50,195 bases of DNA from Acidisoma silvae (GTDB lineage Bacteria; Pseudomonadota; Alphaproteobacteria; Acetobacterales; Acetobacteraceae). Within the stretch, counting starts at the first letter, position 1, and every line of letters starts with the position of its first letter. The DNA lies in the NCBI RefSeq assembly GCF_020618775.1, contig NZ_JAESVB010000021.1:1-50195 (forward strand), written 5' to 3'. This document shows positions 41,743 to 50,195 of this stretch, piece by piece. The position numbers and the translations under genes were made by a program. Under the pieces are notes generated by a model, which was given only the letters and a program-made list of their open reading frames with translations, did not search any database and had not been told where the DNA came from.

Positions 41743-43104
41743 ATGGCCCAAAGCAAAAGGCAGATAAAGCTGGGAGCCTTTCTTCATGAAACCGGCCACC
41801 ACGTCGCCGCCTGGCGGCTTCCCGAAGCGCAGGCCGATGGCGGCGCTAACTTTGCCCATTACGTCGAACTTGCGCGTATCGCCGAGCGTGGCCGGTTCGA
41901 CATGTTGTTCCTCGCTGACAGTGTCGGTATCTGGCACGGGCATGAGGAGGCCCTAAACCGCACCGCCCGCGTAGCGCATTTCGAGCCACTGACCCTGCTC
42001 TCAGCACTGGCTGCCGTCACCAGTCATATTGGCTTCGTGGCAACCGCCACAACGACCTATAACGAGCCTTATCATGTCGCGCGCAAATTTGCCTCCCTCG
42101 ATCTCATAAGCGGCGGGCGCGCGGGTTGGAATCTTGTCACCTCCTCCAACGCTCAAGAGGCATTCAACTTCAGTCGCGACGCGCATCTCGCGCATGCCGA
42201 TCGCTACGTGCGGGCCCGTGAATTCGCCCGCGTTGTGCAGGGCCTCTGGGACAGTTGGGATGATGATGCCTTTGTTCGGGATAAAGAGAGCGGCATTTTC
42301 TTCAAGTCTGAGGGGCTGCATGTCCTGAACCATGTTGGACCAGCCTTTCAAGTGCGCGGCCCGCTCAACGTACCGCGCTCACCCCAAGGGCAGCCGGTGC
42401 TGGTACAGGCTGGGTCTTCTGAGGCTGGCCGCGGTCTTGCCGCAGCTACCGCCGAGGCTATCTTCACTGCTCATCAAACCTTGGCCGAGGCGCAGGCCTT
42501 CTACAGCGACGTCAAAGCAAAGGCGGTTGCGAACGGCCGACATCCGGATGACGTTAAGATCATGCCGGGCATATTTCCAGTCATCGGGGAAACGAAGCTA
42601 GAGGCCGAGGAAAAATTTGAACGCCTTCAGGATCTGGTCCATCCCGATGTTGGCTTGTCTCTGCTATCCTCCATGATCGGCCTTGATTTGCGCGGCCAGG
42701 ACGTTGATGGGCCGTTGCCGCCGATCCCAGAAAGCGAAACCGGCAAAAGCCGCGCGCGGCTGTTGTCGGACCTTGCCGAGCGCGAATCCCTGTCTATTCG
42801 TCAGCTTTACCAGCACATCGCGGGTGCTCGCGGCCACAAGCAGATTGTGGGAACACCGGCGGAAATCGCGGATCACCTCGAGGAATGGTTCATCCAGGGT
42901 GCAGCAGACGGGTTCAATGTTATGCCGCCCCATCTCCCGGGTGGGCTAGTAGAATTCGTTGATCTGGTCATTCCCGAATTGCAGCGGCGAGGTCTTTTTC
43001 GCCGCGAATATGAAGGTAAGACCTTGCGCGAAAATCTTGGTCTGAGCAGGCCTGAGAACCGCTTTGCTGATGGAACGCATACACGGGCAAGCGCCGCGGA
43101 CTAA
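41743..43104 (+). CDS. LLM-class FMN-dependent monooxygenase, NtaA/SnaA/DszA family
   Basis: A 453-residue flavin monooxygenase. Segments: KLGAFLHETGHHVAAWRLPE, GRFDMLFLADSVG, FASLDLISGGRAGWNLVTSSN, GPLNVPRSPQGQPVLVQAG and C-terminal RRGLFRREYEGKTLRENLGL. It resembles the operon D-left enzyme at 33.8 kb, with nearly the same C-terminus, so the two may be paralogues acting on related substrates. Last gene of operon D-right; convergent with operon E. Confidence 0.9.
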   Translation: MAQSKRQIKLGAFLHETGHHVAAWRLPEAQADGGANFAHYVELARIAERGRFDMLFLADSVGIWHGHEEALNRTARVAHFEPLTLLSALAAVTSHIGFVATATTTYNEPYHVARKFASLDLISGGRAGWNLVTSSNAQEAFNFSRDAHLAHADRYVRAREFARVVQGLWDSWDDDAFVRDKESGIFFKSEGLHVLNHVGPAFQVRGPLNVPRSPQGQPVLVQAGSSEAGRGLAAATAEAIFTAHQTLAEAQAFYSDVKAKAVANGRHPDDVKIMPGIFPVIGETKLEAEEKFERLQDLVHPDVGLSLLSSMIGLDLRGQDVDGPLPPIPESETGKSRARLLSDLAERESLSIRQLYQHIAGARGHKQIVGTPAEIADHLEEWFIQGAADGFNVMPPHLPGGLVEFVDLVIPELQRRGLFRREYEGKTLRENLGLSRPENRFADGTHTRASAAD

Positions 43105-43151
43105 ACCGTCTCTCCTTCACTTGACTGCACCGTGTCCGCATTCGCGATGCC

Positions 43152-43180
43152 GTCCGCCGCGCATTAGTCGCCCGGCGGAC
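43152..43180. terminator. Hairpin between convergent operons D-right and E
   Basis: GTCCGCCG (43152-43159) and CGGCGGAC (43173-43180) form a perfect 8-bp stem with a 13-base loop, 48 bp after the LLM stop and 140 bp from the end of operon E. No T-run flanks it, so it may only slow transcription from either side. Confidence 0.4.
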
Positions 43181-43319
43181 AGGTTGCAATCAAGGGCGAC
43201 TGCGCCAGCCATCACTAGTGACATTAGGGTACTCGGGACACGCAGGGTCGGTCGGCCGGCCGCCGTCTATCCCTTGATCACCCCTTCCTCGATTCCTGTC
43301 GGAACACAGCGAAGCGGGC

Positions 43320-44710
43320 TCATTCAGCCGCGGTGGCGGAAGGCTCTGCCCAAGGACGCAATAGGCGGGCGGCATGACGGTCCGGCAGATGTGGGCCTTG
43401 GCGGAACAGCTTTTCGCGGAGCGTGCCGTCCGCATATTGCGTTTGCATGAGACCGCGCTTTTGCAGCACCGGCACCACGTGGTCCACGAATTCCCCCCAC
43501 CAGCCGAGCGTTGTTACCGGCACGACATTGAAGCCAGCGACACCGGCTGCAGCCCAACGCTCAACCTCGTCGGCGATCTGCTCTGGCGTGCCGGCAAAGC
43601 GAGCTGAGACGGTTTTGCGAAGGACATCTGCAAAGGTGACTGCGCCATCTGGCGCCGCGTCGATAAAGGCGCGCACATTGCCACGGGTGCCGTTCTTTTC
43701 GCGCAGGTCTTGCAGGGGGTCTCCGGGTCGATTTTCGTCAGGTCCACCCCAATGCCGCCGCTCCAAAAAGCCGCCAGGGCGTCCAGGCTGAAAGCCTCCT
43801 GGATTTCACGGTGTCGCGCACGGGCTTCCGCTTCGGTACTCCCTATGACGGGCGAGAGCATAACGATCGCACGGATATCATTGGCGTACCGACCGAAAGC
43901 CGCTGTGCGCCGTCTGAGATCGGCAATATCAGCCTTTGCACTTTCCGGGGTCTGGGAAGGCAAAAAGGTCACCTCCGCATGGCGAGCAGCGAACTGCCGA
44001 CCAGCCTCGGACGCGCCCGCTTGAAACAGAACCGGTGTTCGCTGCGGGGATGTCTGCACGATGTGTGGACCGTCGACTTGGTAACGGGCGCCGCGGTGGT
44101 TGATCGCATGGAGCCGCTCCGGGTCGACATAGATTCCGCGAACAGGATCCCGCACCAGCACCTCGTCTTCCCAGCTCGCTTCCCAGAGCTTGTAGACAAC
44201 GTCGATATATTCCTCAGCCCAAACATAGCGGTCATCATGCTGGGGGAGGCTTTTCAGCCCATAGTTGCGAGCTGCATTATCCAAATAGGACGTGACAATA
44301 TTCCAGGCAACGCGCCCGTCCGTCAGATGATCCAGGGTTGAGATTTTGCGCGCAAAACTGAACGGATGTTCCTGGATTACCGAACTTGTCACAGCGAAGC
44401 CGATGTTTTTCGTGGCCGCGGCCAAAGCTGAGACCAGCACGGCCGGGTCATGCGACGGAAACTGCATGCCGGTGCGCACGGCCTGCTGCCAAGCACCCGG
44501 TGAAGTCTCATAAATCCCGGCGACGTCGGCCAGGAAAACGACGTCGAAACACCCACGTTCTGCCGTTTGGGCAAGGTCAATCCATGGCTGGAGCTTATGA
44601 AAATTCGTCTGGTGCTGGCCGAGAGCGTGCCGCCACAGCCCATCGCTGTGGTGGTTCGGCGTAACATGGGCGAATGCGTTGTAGATCAGCGGCCGATTGA
44701 TGCCACTCAT
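43320..44710 (-). pseudogene. NtaA/DszA-family LLM monooxygenase interrupted by one frameshift
   Basis: The full family profile is present over 463 codons if one base is added. Frame one (from 44710) runs through FNHxxD-like start MSGINRPLIYNAFAHVTPNH, GCFDVVFLADVAG, ISTLDHLTDGRVAWNIVTSY and ends its similarity at VDLTKIDPETP. From there the adjacent frame continues with LQDLREKNGTRGNVRAFIDA, FAGTPEQIADEVERWAAAGV and GTLREKLFR to 43320. The break is at a run of five G (43724-43728, five C on the coding strand), where six would restore the frame. It may be a real inactivating deletion, a sequencing error in a homopolymer, or phase variation. Last gene of operon E; its start overlaps the binding-protein stop. 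Confidence 0.85.
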
Positions 44711-45930
44711 TTGCCGGTCGCTTCCTTAATCTGCTCAGGCGTCCAAGCCGTGATCGGCGTTTTCTGCCAAGCGCTGAAGGGCGTGGGATTGTCGACGACT
44801 TCATGCCCATCCTGCACATGTCCGGCGAAGGCCCAGATATTTTCCTGGCGCGGCATCCCGGCAACAGGTGCGATGGCCGTGAAATTGATCGGGTGCAGCG
44901 CGTCAGTCTCGAAGTTCTGGTCCTTGCTGACATAGTCACTGAAAGAGGCGACCGTCACCTCTGGCAAGTTTCGAGCAATCTGGGCAAAAGTCCAAACAGC
45001 AAGCCAGTCTGTGGTTGTCGTGCCGTCGGTCGGACCTTTTACGTTGTGGTTCGGGTCGTATTTGGCAAGCTCACGCTCATACTCAGCCCAGGTTGGAAAC
45101 TGTTTGGCATCTTCGCCCTTTTCCAATGCCAGCGAATTTGGGAAGGGTGCAGTGCTCAATGCAGCAATGGTCGCGTCTTCAATAACATTGTTGCTGCTGA
45201 CAAAGGGAATCGTAATTCCTTGCTGGGCAGCAGCCTGCACAAGTAATGTCTGCTGCTCGGGGGGATATAGCATTCCGCCCCAGACATCAGGGTGATATTC
45301 CTTGATCTTGGCAATATACGGCGAAAAATCCGTCGTTGAGGGCGGCACTTCGACGATCTTCACATCCGTCACGCCAGCCTGCTTATAACCGAATAACGCT
45401 GTCGTTTGGTAGGTTACATTCCCAAGCATTGAGACATATACGGCACTTTTGGCATGAAAACGCAGTGCACCAAGATAAGTGCCTTGCGCTGCACCTGCGC
45501 CGTTCAGCGCCGTGATGAAGGACAGCGGATTGCGCACATCGGACGGATCGCTGCCCATCGGAAACCAAGCAGCAATGCCTTTCGCCTTCATTATCTTGGC
45601 GATGCCATTGGCGCTGCTACCGCCGATATAGGTGATAGCACCCTCATCGGCCAAACGGCGCGCGCAGGACAGGCTGGCTGCGGGCTGCCCTTTGGTGTCG
45701 CAGATTTCGACAACAAGCTTACGGCCGTGGATACCGCCCTGATCATTGATTGCATGAGCCGCGATTTCTGCCACCCGGCCGGGGTCAGTCACCGCGAAGG
45801 GGGAGCCGCTCTGTGCGATGATGAAGCCAAGCAGAATAGGCTTGGTATCGGCGGCCTCGGCCTTAACTGAGATGCCTACCAAAGTGCCACCGGCAACGGT
45901 ACAGAAAAGAAGGAATGATCTCAACGTCAT
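44707..45930 (-). CDS. Branched-chain-type ABC importer substrate-binding protein
   Basis: A 407-residue periplasmic protein. The ATG at 45930 is chosen because it begins a clean signal peptide (MTLRSFLLFCTVAGG, cleavage near KAEA) and has GGATGA before it; a longer frame overlaps the LivF gene upstream. Mature segments include ILLGFIIAQSGSPFAVTDPG and INDQGGIHGRKLVVEICDTKG with a cysteine pair (CDTKGQ and SLSCAR) as in LivK-type proteins. Third gene of operon E. The ligand is unknown; the flanking LLM gene suggests an organosulfur or related compound rather than an amino acid. Confidence 0.9.
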   Translation of the reverse strand: MTLRSFLLFCTVAGGTLVGISVKAEAADTKPILLGFIIAQSGSPFAVTDPGRVAEIAAHAINDQGGIHGRKLVVEICDTKGQPAASLSCARRLADEGAITYIGGSSANGIAKIMKAKGIAAWFPMGSDPSDVRNPLSFITALNGAGAAQGTYLGALRFHAKSAVYVSMLGNVTYQTTALFGYKQAGVTDVKIVEVPPSTTDFSPYIAKIKEYHPDVWGGMLYPPEQQTLLVQAAAQQGITIPFVSSNNVIEDATIAALSTAPFPNSLALEKGEDAKQFPTWAEYERELAKYDPNHNVKGPTDGTTTTDWLAVWTFAQIARNLPEVTVASFSDYVSKDQNFETDALHPINFTAIAPVAGMPRQENIWAFAGHVQDGHEVVDNPTPFSAWQKTPITAWTPEQIKEATGK

Positions 45931-45979
45931 ACTGTCATCCAAGAGGAAAAAGAGATGTCGGGTATATGCGGCAAAGCGG

Positions 45980-46681
45980 CTAAACATCGACCGGACGGCC
46001 GAGATAGATGGCCTCAATCTCATCGGAACGTTTGAGCATTTCGTCACGCCGCAAATGCAAGCGGACAGTTCCTTCGCCGATGATCGCGGCGTGGGTCGCG
46101 ATCCGTTCGGCTATATGGATGTGCTGCTCGACGGCCAGGACCGCTATGCCGTCGGCCTTGGCCTGCGTTGTGACTGCATCGACGACGCGGCGTGACATGG
46201 CGGGGCTGAGGCCAAAAGTCAGTTCGTCGAGGAGAACAATTCTTGGCCGGCGAATCAGAGCCCGGGCGACTGCTACCATCTGCTGCTCGCCGCCGCTGAG
46301 CTGTCCAGCTTTAACGCTAAGCCTACGTTGCAGCTCGGGGAAAATCTCAAGCAGAGCTTCGGGCTTCAAACCGGCAAGGGTCATATTTTCCGCAACGGTC
46401 AAAGACGCAAACAGGCTTCGTCCTTTAATAACGAGACCAGTGCCCGCACGCGCACGCTGATGTGGCGTGCCGCGCAGCGGCTTACCATGCAAAAGGATCG
46501 TGCCGGTCGCGTCCGGGATGAAGCCGGCAATGGACAGCAAGGTGGTGGATTTGCCGGCGCCATTGCGCCCCAGTAGAGCCAAGACTTCGCCAGCCTGGAC
46601 GTCAAGATTTACATCGTGCAGCACCTGGCGACGACCATATCCGGCCCGCAACCCGCGCACGGAAAGAGCTGCCCTGCTCAC
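45980..46681 (-). CDS. livF: Branched-chain-type ABC importer ATPase LivF
   Basis: A 233-residue cytosolic ATPase. Walker A is GRNGAGKST, the signature is LSGGEQQMVAVARAL and Walker B is IVLLDELTFGLSPAMSRR, in which the usual DEP is DEL (the catalytic Asp-Glu are kept). It overlaps the fused permease-ATPase gene by 4 bp and pairs with its LivG-like C-terminal domain. Confidence 0.9.
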   Translation of the reverse strand: MSRAALSVRGLRAGYGRRQVLHDVNLDVQAGEVLALLGRNGAGKSTTLLSIAGFIPDATGTILLHGKPLRGTPHQRARAGTGLVIKGRSLFASLTVAENMTLAGLKPEALLEIFPELQRRLSVKAGQLSGGEQQMVAVARALIRRPRIVLLDELTFGLSPAMSRRVVDAVTTQAKADGIAVLAVEQHIHIAERIATHAAIIGEGTVRLHLRRDEMLKRSDEIEAIYLGRPVDV

Positions 46682-49467
46682 GCGTCGATCTCCTCAAGCG
46701 CATCGCCCGGCTCGCTTTCCAGCGGTTCGCCCAGATAGGCGCGCAGCACGTCCGGATTGCGCAGCACATCGGCAGGACGGCCACGGGCGATAATACGTCC
46801 GGCATCCATCACGATGGCAGCATCACAGGTTTCCAGAATGACATCGATATTATGTTCGATTAGGAGAACGGCGATGCCGAGCTCACACGCGGCACGGCGG
46901 ATAACGGCGATGGCGTGCCGCCGCGCTTCAGGGCTCAATGCCGCAGCAGGCTCATCCAAGCAGAGCACAGCGGGCTTGGCGGCCAGAGCACGCGCCAATG
47001 TGACACGGGCGTGCCAGCCCAAGGAGAGCGTCTCGACAGTCGTTTCAAGCAGATCGGCGACTCCGGCAACTTCGGCCGCCGCCAGTACAGAAGGCTGGCG
47101 CCGCCGTCGTGCAAAGCCAAACGGGGCCAGCAGATAGGCTTTGAGATCCTTCGGCTCGGCCGCGGTCTCCAGATTTTCCCGGACGGTCAGATCTTCGAAC
47201 AGAAGGTGGTCTTGAAAGGTGCGGGTCAGGCCTCGCGCGACGCGCTCATGAGGAGGCAAGGCGGTAACATTCTGCCCTCGCACGCGGACTTCGCCCTGGC
47301 GAACCGGAATGAAGCCAGTGATGGCATCAACAAGGCTGCTTTTGCCTGCGCCATTGGCCCCTAGGATGCCGAGAACCATGCCCGGTTCGAGTGTGAAGCT
47401 GACGTCATCAACGACCGTGGTATCGCCGTACTGAACGCGAAGATTGCTGACGACAAGGGCCGCCAGATCCGCGTCCGAATCCCCGTTCCCATGGGCGATG
47501 GCCTGCAGATCACCACTCTGTCGAGGAATCACGGCACACGGGTCCACGGATGGCCAATGTAAGATGGCAGCGGCCGACGCAAGCACACGCGCCGGAATCA
47601 GATTGGCGACGCGCAGTATTTGGGCAACAACGCCATCTGGCTCGCTGATAAGCACGAAAACCATGTTGAGCGAGAGAACAAGCGCCAGCCAGTCATTGAA
47701 GGTGCCCCCGAAGGATAGCAACTGCGCTAACGCGCCGCCGGGTGCAAAGATGCCGGTAAGGATGCCGCCAAAGATGAAGCCAGCGCCGGACAGCACCGTC
47801 ATGCTGAGAATGGCAAGGCTGTCAGAGTAGGCAAACCCTTCACCGAAACGCTGGCCGCCCACCGTGCCACTTTGCAATGCCAGCAATGCGCCAGCTAGGC
47901 CGGCGAGCGCAGCCGATATGGCCAGCGCCGCGATCTTGGCCTGACGAACAGAGATCCCGCTCGCCGCCGCGGCGCGCTCGTTTGAACGGGTGGCCAGGAT
48001 TCGCCGGCCGGCGCGGCTACGGCGAAGTGCAGCGACCGCGAGAGCCGCAGCAATTGCGACGATCCAGGTGAGCAAGGCGAAGCGGCGGGGATAAAGTGCA
48101 TTGTCGAAGGACACGCCGACAACAGTCATGCTGCTGATGGTCCAGCCCTGCACGCCATTGATGAAGAAATCAGACGTGAAAACCCAGGTCTCGATGATCG
48201 CGGCGAGCGCCAGCGTAGCGATGGTGACGCCCAGACCTCGCAACCGGGCAGCCCCATGCCCGATGGCCAGCCCGGCGGCTCCGGCCAGCACCATGCTACC
48301 GAGCAGCGTAAGCAGCAGCGAAGCGCCATGCTGGCTGAGCCAAGCCGCGAAAAGGACGGAGGCACCGGCGAGGCCAAGCGGCAGCAGGCTGACTTGCCCG
48401 GCATAGCCGGCCGTAACGACGACGGAGAGGCCGACAACGGCAAAGATCGCGGTCAGCGCCAGCGTATCCGACCAGAAATCCGGGAGGCTATAGATGGCGA
48501 TGGCGACAAGGGCCACGCCGAGAACGAGGCCCGCGAGGCTGACCCGACCGGAGCCAACGCGGAACAGGCGAGGTGCATCAATTGTGCCGCGGCCAGGAAG
48601 GTTGCGGCCACTGAGGATGAGTGCCAGAATCGTCACTATAAAAGGAATTGATTTTGCAAGTCCGCTTTCGACCGAGAGGCCGATGCCGACGGATTGCGCA
48701 ATGCCGGCGGCGAGACCAATCAGCAGGGCAACCCAGAATCGCCGAAATCCAGCGATGAGGGCCGCACCCAAAGCTGGAATAACAAGGCTGTCGAGGCCGC
48801 CCGGACTCAGGGCGGTGATGGGCAAGAGAAGGATACCCGCAAGAGCCGCCAAAACGCCGCTTATGCCCCAAGCGGCAGCGCCCCAGGGATGGGGAGAAAA
48901 GCCGAGCGCTTGCGCACCCATAGGACTGTCTTGCAAGGCGGTGGTGACATGGCCAAACTTGGTGCGCTCAAACAGAAACGTCAGCGCAGCCGTGAGTATG
49001 GTCGCTACAGCTACCAGCAGCAGCGATAGATACTGAACGTGGGTGCCGAAAAGCACGGTCCCGCCTGGCACCAGAAAGCTCGGAACAAATTCCTGTTGGT
49101 TGGTCCAAATGATCCGTACGATCGCTTGTAGCATCAACAGAAAGCCAAGGGTCACAAGCGTTTTTGTGGTGACGCTCGCGCCGACAAGTCTGCGTCCAAC
49201 GAAAGCGTAAAATGCAATGCTCAAGGCCAGGCCGGTGACGAGACCAAGAGCAATAGCTGGCCAAAGCCCAACGCCCGCATGGTCATGGAGCTTCCAAAAC
49301 GCATAAGTCGAAGCCATGCCGATGGCCGCCTGCGCGAAATTGACGACGCCCGTCCCGCGATAGACGGCAACTAGACCAAGAGCGACCAGAGCGTAGGCGC
49401 CTCCGCTGCTCAGTCCCAGCAGCGTATATTCAAGAACTTGCTGCAACGGACGGCGCCCTTTCGACAC
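46678..49467 (-). CDS. Triple fusion LivH-LivM-LivG of a branched-chain-type ABC importer
   Basis: A protein of about 929 residues that joins two permeases and an ATPase. The first 290 or so residues are LivH-like (LLGLSSGGAYALVALGLVAV, then GVVNFAQAAIGM), about 310-640 are LivM-like (AGYAGQVSLLPLGLAGASVL and LATRSNERAAAASGISVRQA), and after a soluble linker the LivG-like ATPase has GANGAGKSS, LSLGWHARVTLARAL and AVLCLDEPAAALSPEARR. The start is unclear: GTG at 49467 follows a GGGGG stretch; TTG at 49503 or 49446 are alternatives and there is no ATG. One chain thus supplies the entire channel and one of the two nucleotide-binding domains; LivF is encoded next. Confidence 0.9.
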   Translation of the reverse strand: MSKGRRPLQQVLEYTLLGLSSGGAYALVALGLVAVYRGTGVVNFAQAAIGMASTYAFWKLHDHAGVGLWPAIALGLVTGLALSIAFYAFVGRRLVGASVTTKTLVTLGFLLMLQAIVRIIWTNQQEFVPSFLVPGGTVLFGTHVQYLSLLLVAVATILTAALTFLFERTKFGHVTTALQDSPMGAQALGFSPHPWGAAAWGISGVLAALAGILLLPITALSPGGLDSLVIPALGAALIAGFRRFWVALLIGLAAGIAQSVGIGLSVESGLAKSIPFIVTILALILSGRNLPGRGTIDAPRLFRVGSGRVSLAGLVLGVALVAIAIYSLPDFWSDTLALTAIFAVVGLSVVVTAGYAGQVSLLPLGLAGASVLFAAWLSQHGASLLLTLLGSMVLAGAAGLAIGHGAARLRGLGVTIATLALAAIIETWVFTSDFFINGVQGWTISSMTVVGVSFDNALYPRRFALLTWIVAIAAALAVAALRRSRAGRRILATRSNERAAAASGISVRQAKIAALAISAALAGLAGALLALQSGTVGGQRFGEGFAYSDSLAILSMTVLSGAGFIFGGILTGIFAPGGALAQLLSFGGTFNDWLALVLSLNMVFVLISEPDGVVAQILRVANLIPARVLASAAAILHWPSVDPCAVIPRQSGDLQAIAHGNGDSDADLAALVVSNLRVQYGDTTVVDDVSFTLEPGMVLGILGANGAGKSSLVDAITGFIPVRQGEVRVRGQNVTALPPHERVARGLTRTFQDHLLFEDLTVRENLETAAEPKDLKAYLLAPFGFARRRRQPSVLAAAEVAGVADLLETTVETLSLGWHARVTLARALAAKPAVLCLDEPAAALSPEARRHAIAVIRRAACELGIAVLLIEHNIDVILETCDAAIVMDAGRIIARGRPADVLRNPDVLRAYLGEPLESEPGDALEEIDA

Positions 49468-49620
49468 GATGCCCCCATCGTTCGGGATCCTGGCATCAAA
49501 CAAACTCGTGATGATCGTTTATTTTATAGAGCACCATCATTGATCGTGTAAACCTCACAAATGCACTTTCGGGCTGCAAATATTCTCTAATCACGCCAAT
49601 TTGTGTCTTTAGGGATTGTG
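49468..49620 (-). promoter_or_regulatory. Upstream region of operon E
   Basis: Directly upstream of the fusion gene the sequence becomes AT-rich (about 49500-49560 on the minus strand includes CTATAAAATAAACG), a likely core promoter area. No inverted repeat or recognised activator site was found. Confidence 0.35.
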
Positions 49621-50195
49621 GCGTTGCCGTGCGGAATTTGCGAATGGCGCGACTTACTTGGAGCCTCTTAGCAATGGAGGCGAGTGCATAGCGTATTTTA
49701 GGATGGGGACACGGGTGTCTGCGCCCATCCGTAGGATGAAGGTGGGTAAGACGAAGCTCTGGGATCAAGCATAAGTTTCACCTACAGCAGTGGGCTAGCG
49801 ACAGCTGCCCTAAGCGTCCCGGCTATAAAGCAACAACTTAAAATTCTTTTTGCTCAAGAATTCTATTGGATTTGCTCCTGTCTTGCCCTCAGCGATCTTT
49901 CTCCGGATATGTCCACAAGCATCAGCGTTCAGATACCGTGGTTGGCGGCCAGCAGGTGGAGCGCCGCAAGCGCCACCCTTGTGAAGAATGCTGCGGCAAG
50001 GGCGCCATGGGCCGAACCCCCACAACCTTGAGGTCGATCACCGGCAACAGGGCAATACGGGCCCAAAATTAGCCTGAACACCTGCCGAATCAGTCGCCGC
50101 TACGCCCTCGTGAAGGCGGCAGGCGGCAGGCGAAGACGGGGGTGGCAAAGTGGAGTTGCCCCCGTTAAACCGGACACGAGGCGGGTTGCGATTGG
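49621..50195. other. Right-edge region with possible IS debris
   Basis: No supported gene. A minus-strand frame at 49810-50025 ends with ADACGHIRRKIAEGKTGANP, which faintly recalls the C-terminus of IS110-type transposases (RKxAEGKTxxEAIRCLKR), but it is too short and diverged to call. The last 40 bases include CCCCGTTAAACCGGACACG, whose reverse complement starts with TGTCCGG and could be the end of an insertion sequence continuing outside the window. Both are weak. A short tandem GGCGGCA repeat lies near 50107-50123. Confidence 0.25.

Noticed and set aside
46678-49503. Possibility that the triple fusion is an assembly artefact
   Set aside because: All three domains are intact and joined in one frame without a break, and linkers have normal composition; an accidental join would be expected to break the frame or truncate a domain. 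It remains worth checking with reads.

Overview
The window is about 50 kb of fairly GC-rich DNA with much AT-richer intergenic islands. Gene style (tight ATGA-type overlaps, Liv/Dpp/Ssu importers, SfnB-like and NtaA/DszA-like flavoenzymes, a catabolic HisD paralogue) suggests a metabolically versatile alphaproteobacterium; an acetic-acid-bacterium or rhizobial relative is possible but not provable from this sequence. No rRNA, tRNA, CRISPR array, complete insertion sequence, replication or conjugation gene was seen. IS debris is limited to an ISL3-type fragment near 4.8 kb and a weak candidate at the right edge.

Left part (0.3-4.7 kb): a small catabolic unit made of a nitrilase-superfamily amidohydrolase, an APC amino-acid/amine permease, an XRE-cupin regulator and, divergently, a HisD-family dehydrogenase that looks HpsN-like rather than biosynthetic. 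The middle-left part (4.7-10.7 kb) holds IS debris, small exported or membrane proteins, a Sel1 lipoprotein with a long Gln/Glu tail, and a TetR regulator divergent from a DUF2157 membrane protein, with three copies of one inverted repeat at the start of the regulator.

Main part (11-49.5 kb): an almost uninterrupted series of uptake-plus-monooxygenase operons. (A) 11.07-19.80 kb, plus strand: TauD/TfdA dioxygenase, NtaA/DszA-type LLM monooxygenase, DszC/SfnB-type acyl-CoA dehydrogenase relative, then a complete Dpp-type ABC importer. (B) 26.20-20.08 kb, minus strand: a Liv-type importer with fused LivH-LivM, an LLM monooxygenase and an ATC-hydrolase family protein. (C) 33.54-26.74 kb, minus strand: SfnB-like flavoprotein, TauD-like dioxygenase, an Ssu/Tau-type importer with two different permeases, and a cysteine synthase. 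(D) a divergon at 39.9 kb: to the left an SsuD/SfnG-type LLM, permease, ATPase, an AprA-like FAD protein, a two-cluster ferredoxin and an NtaA-type LLM; to the right the matching binding protein, an AhpD-like protein and another NtaA-type LLM. (E) 49.5-43.3 kb, minus strand: a Liv-type importer in which LivH, LivM and LivG are fused into one polypeptide, LivF, a binding protein and an NtaA-type LLM carrying a one-base frameshift.

Taken together, five ABC importers, six LLM flavin monooxygenases, two TauD-type oxygenases, two SfnB-like flavoproteins, an ATC-hydrolase homologue and a cysteine synthase look like one large organosulfur (sulfonate, sulfone, thioheterocycle) scavenging locus that releases sulfur and returns it to cysteine. 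This is inferred from families and context; individual substrates cannot be read from the sequence. Neither a flavin reductase nor a CysB/Cbl/SfnR-type regulator is present in the window.
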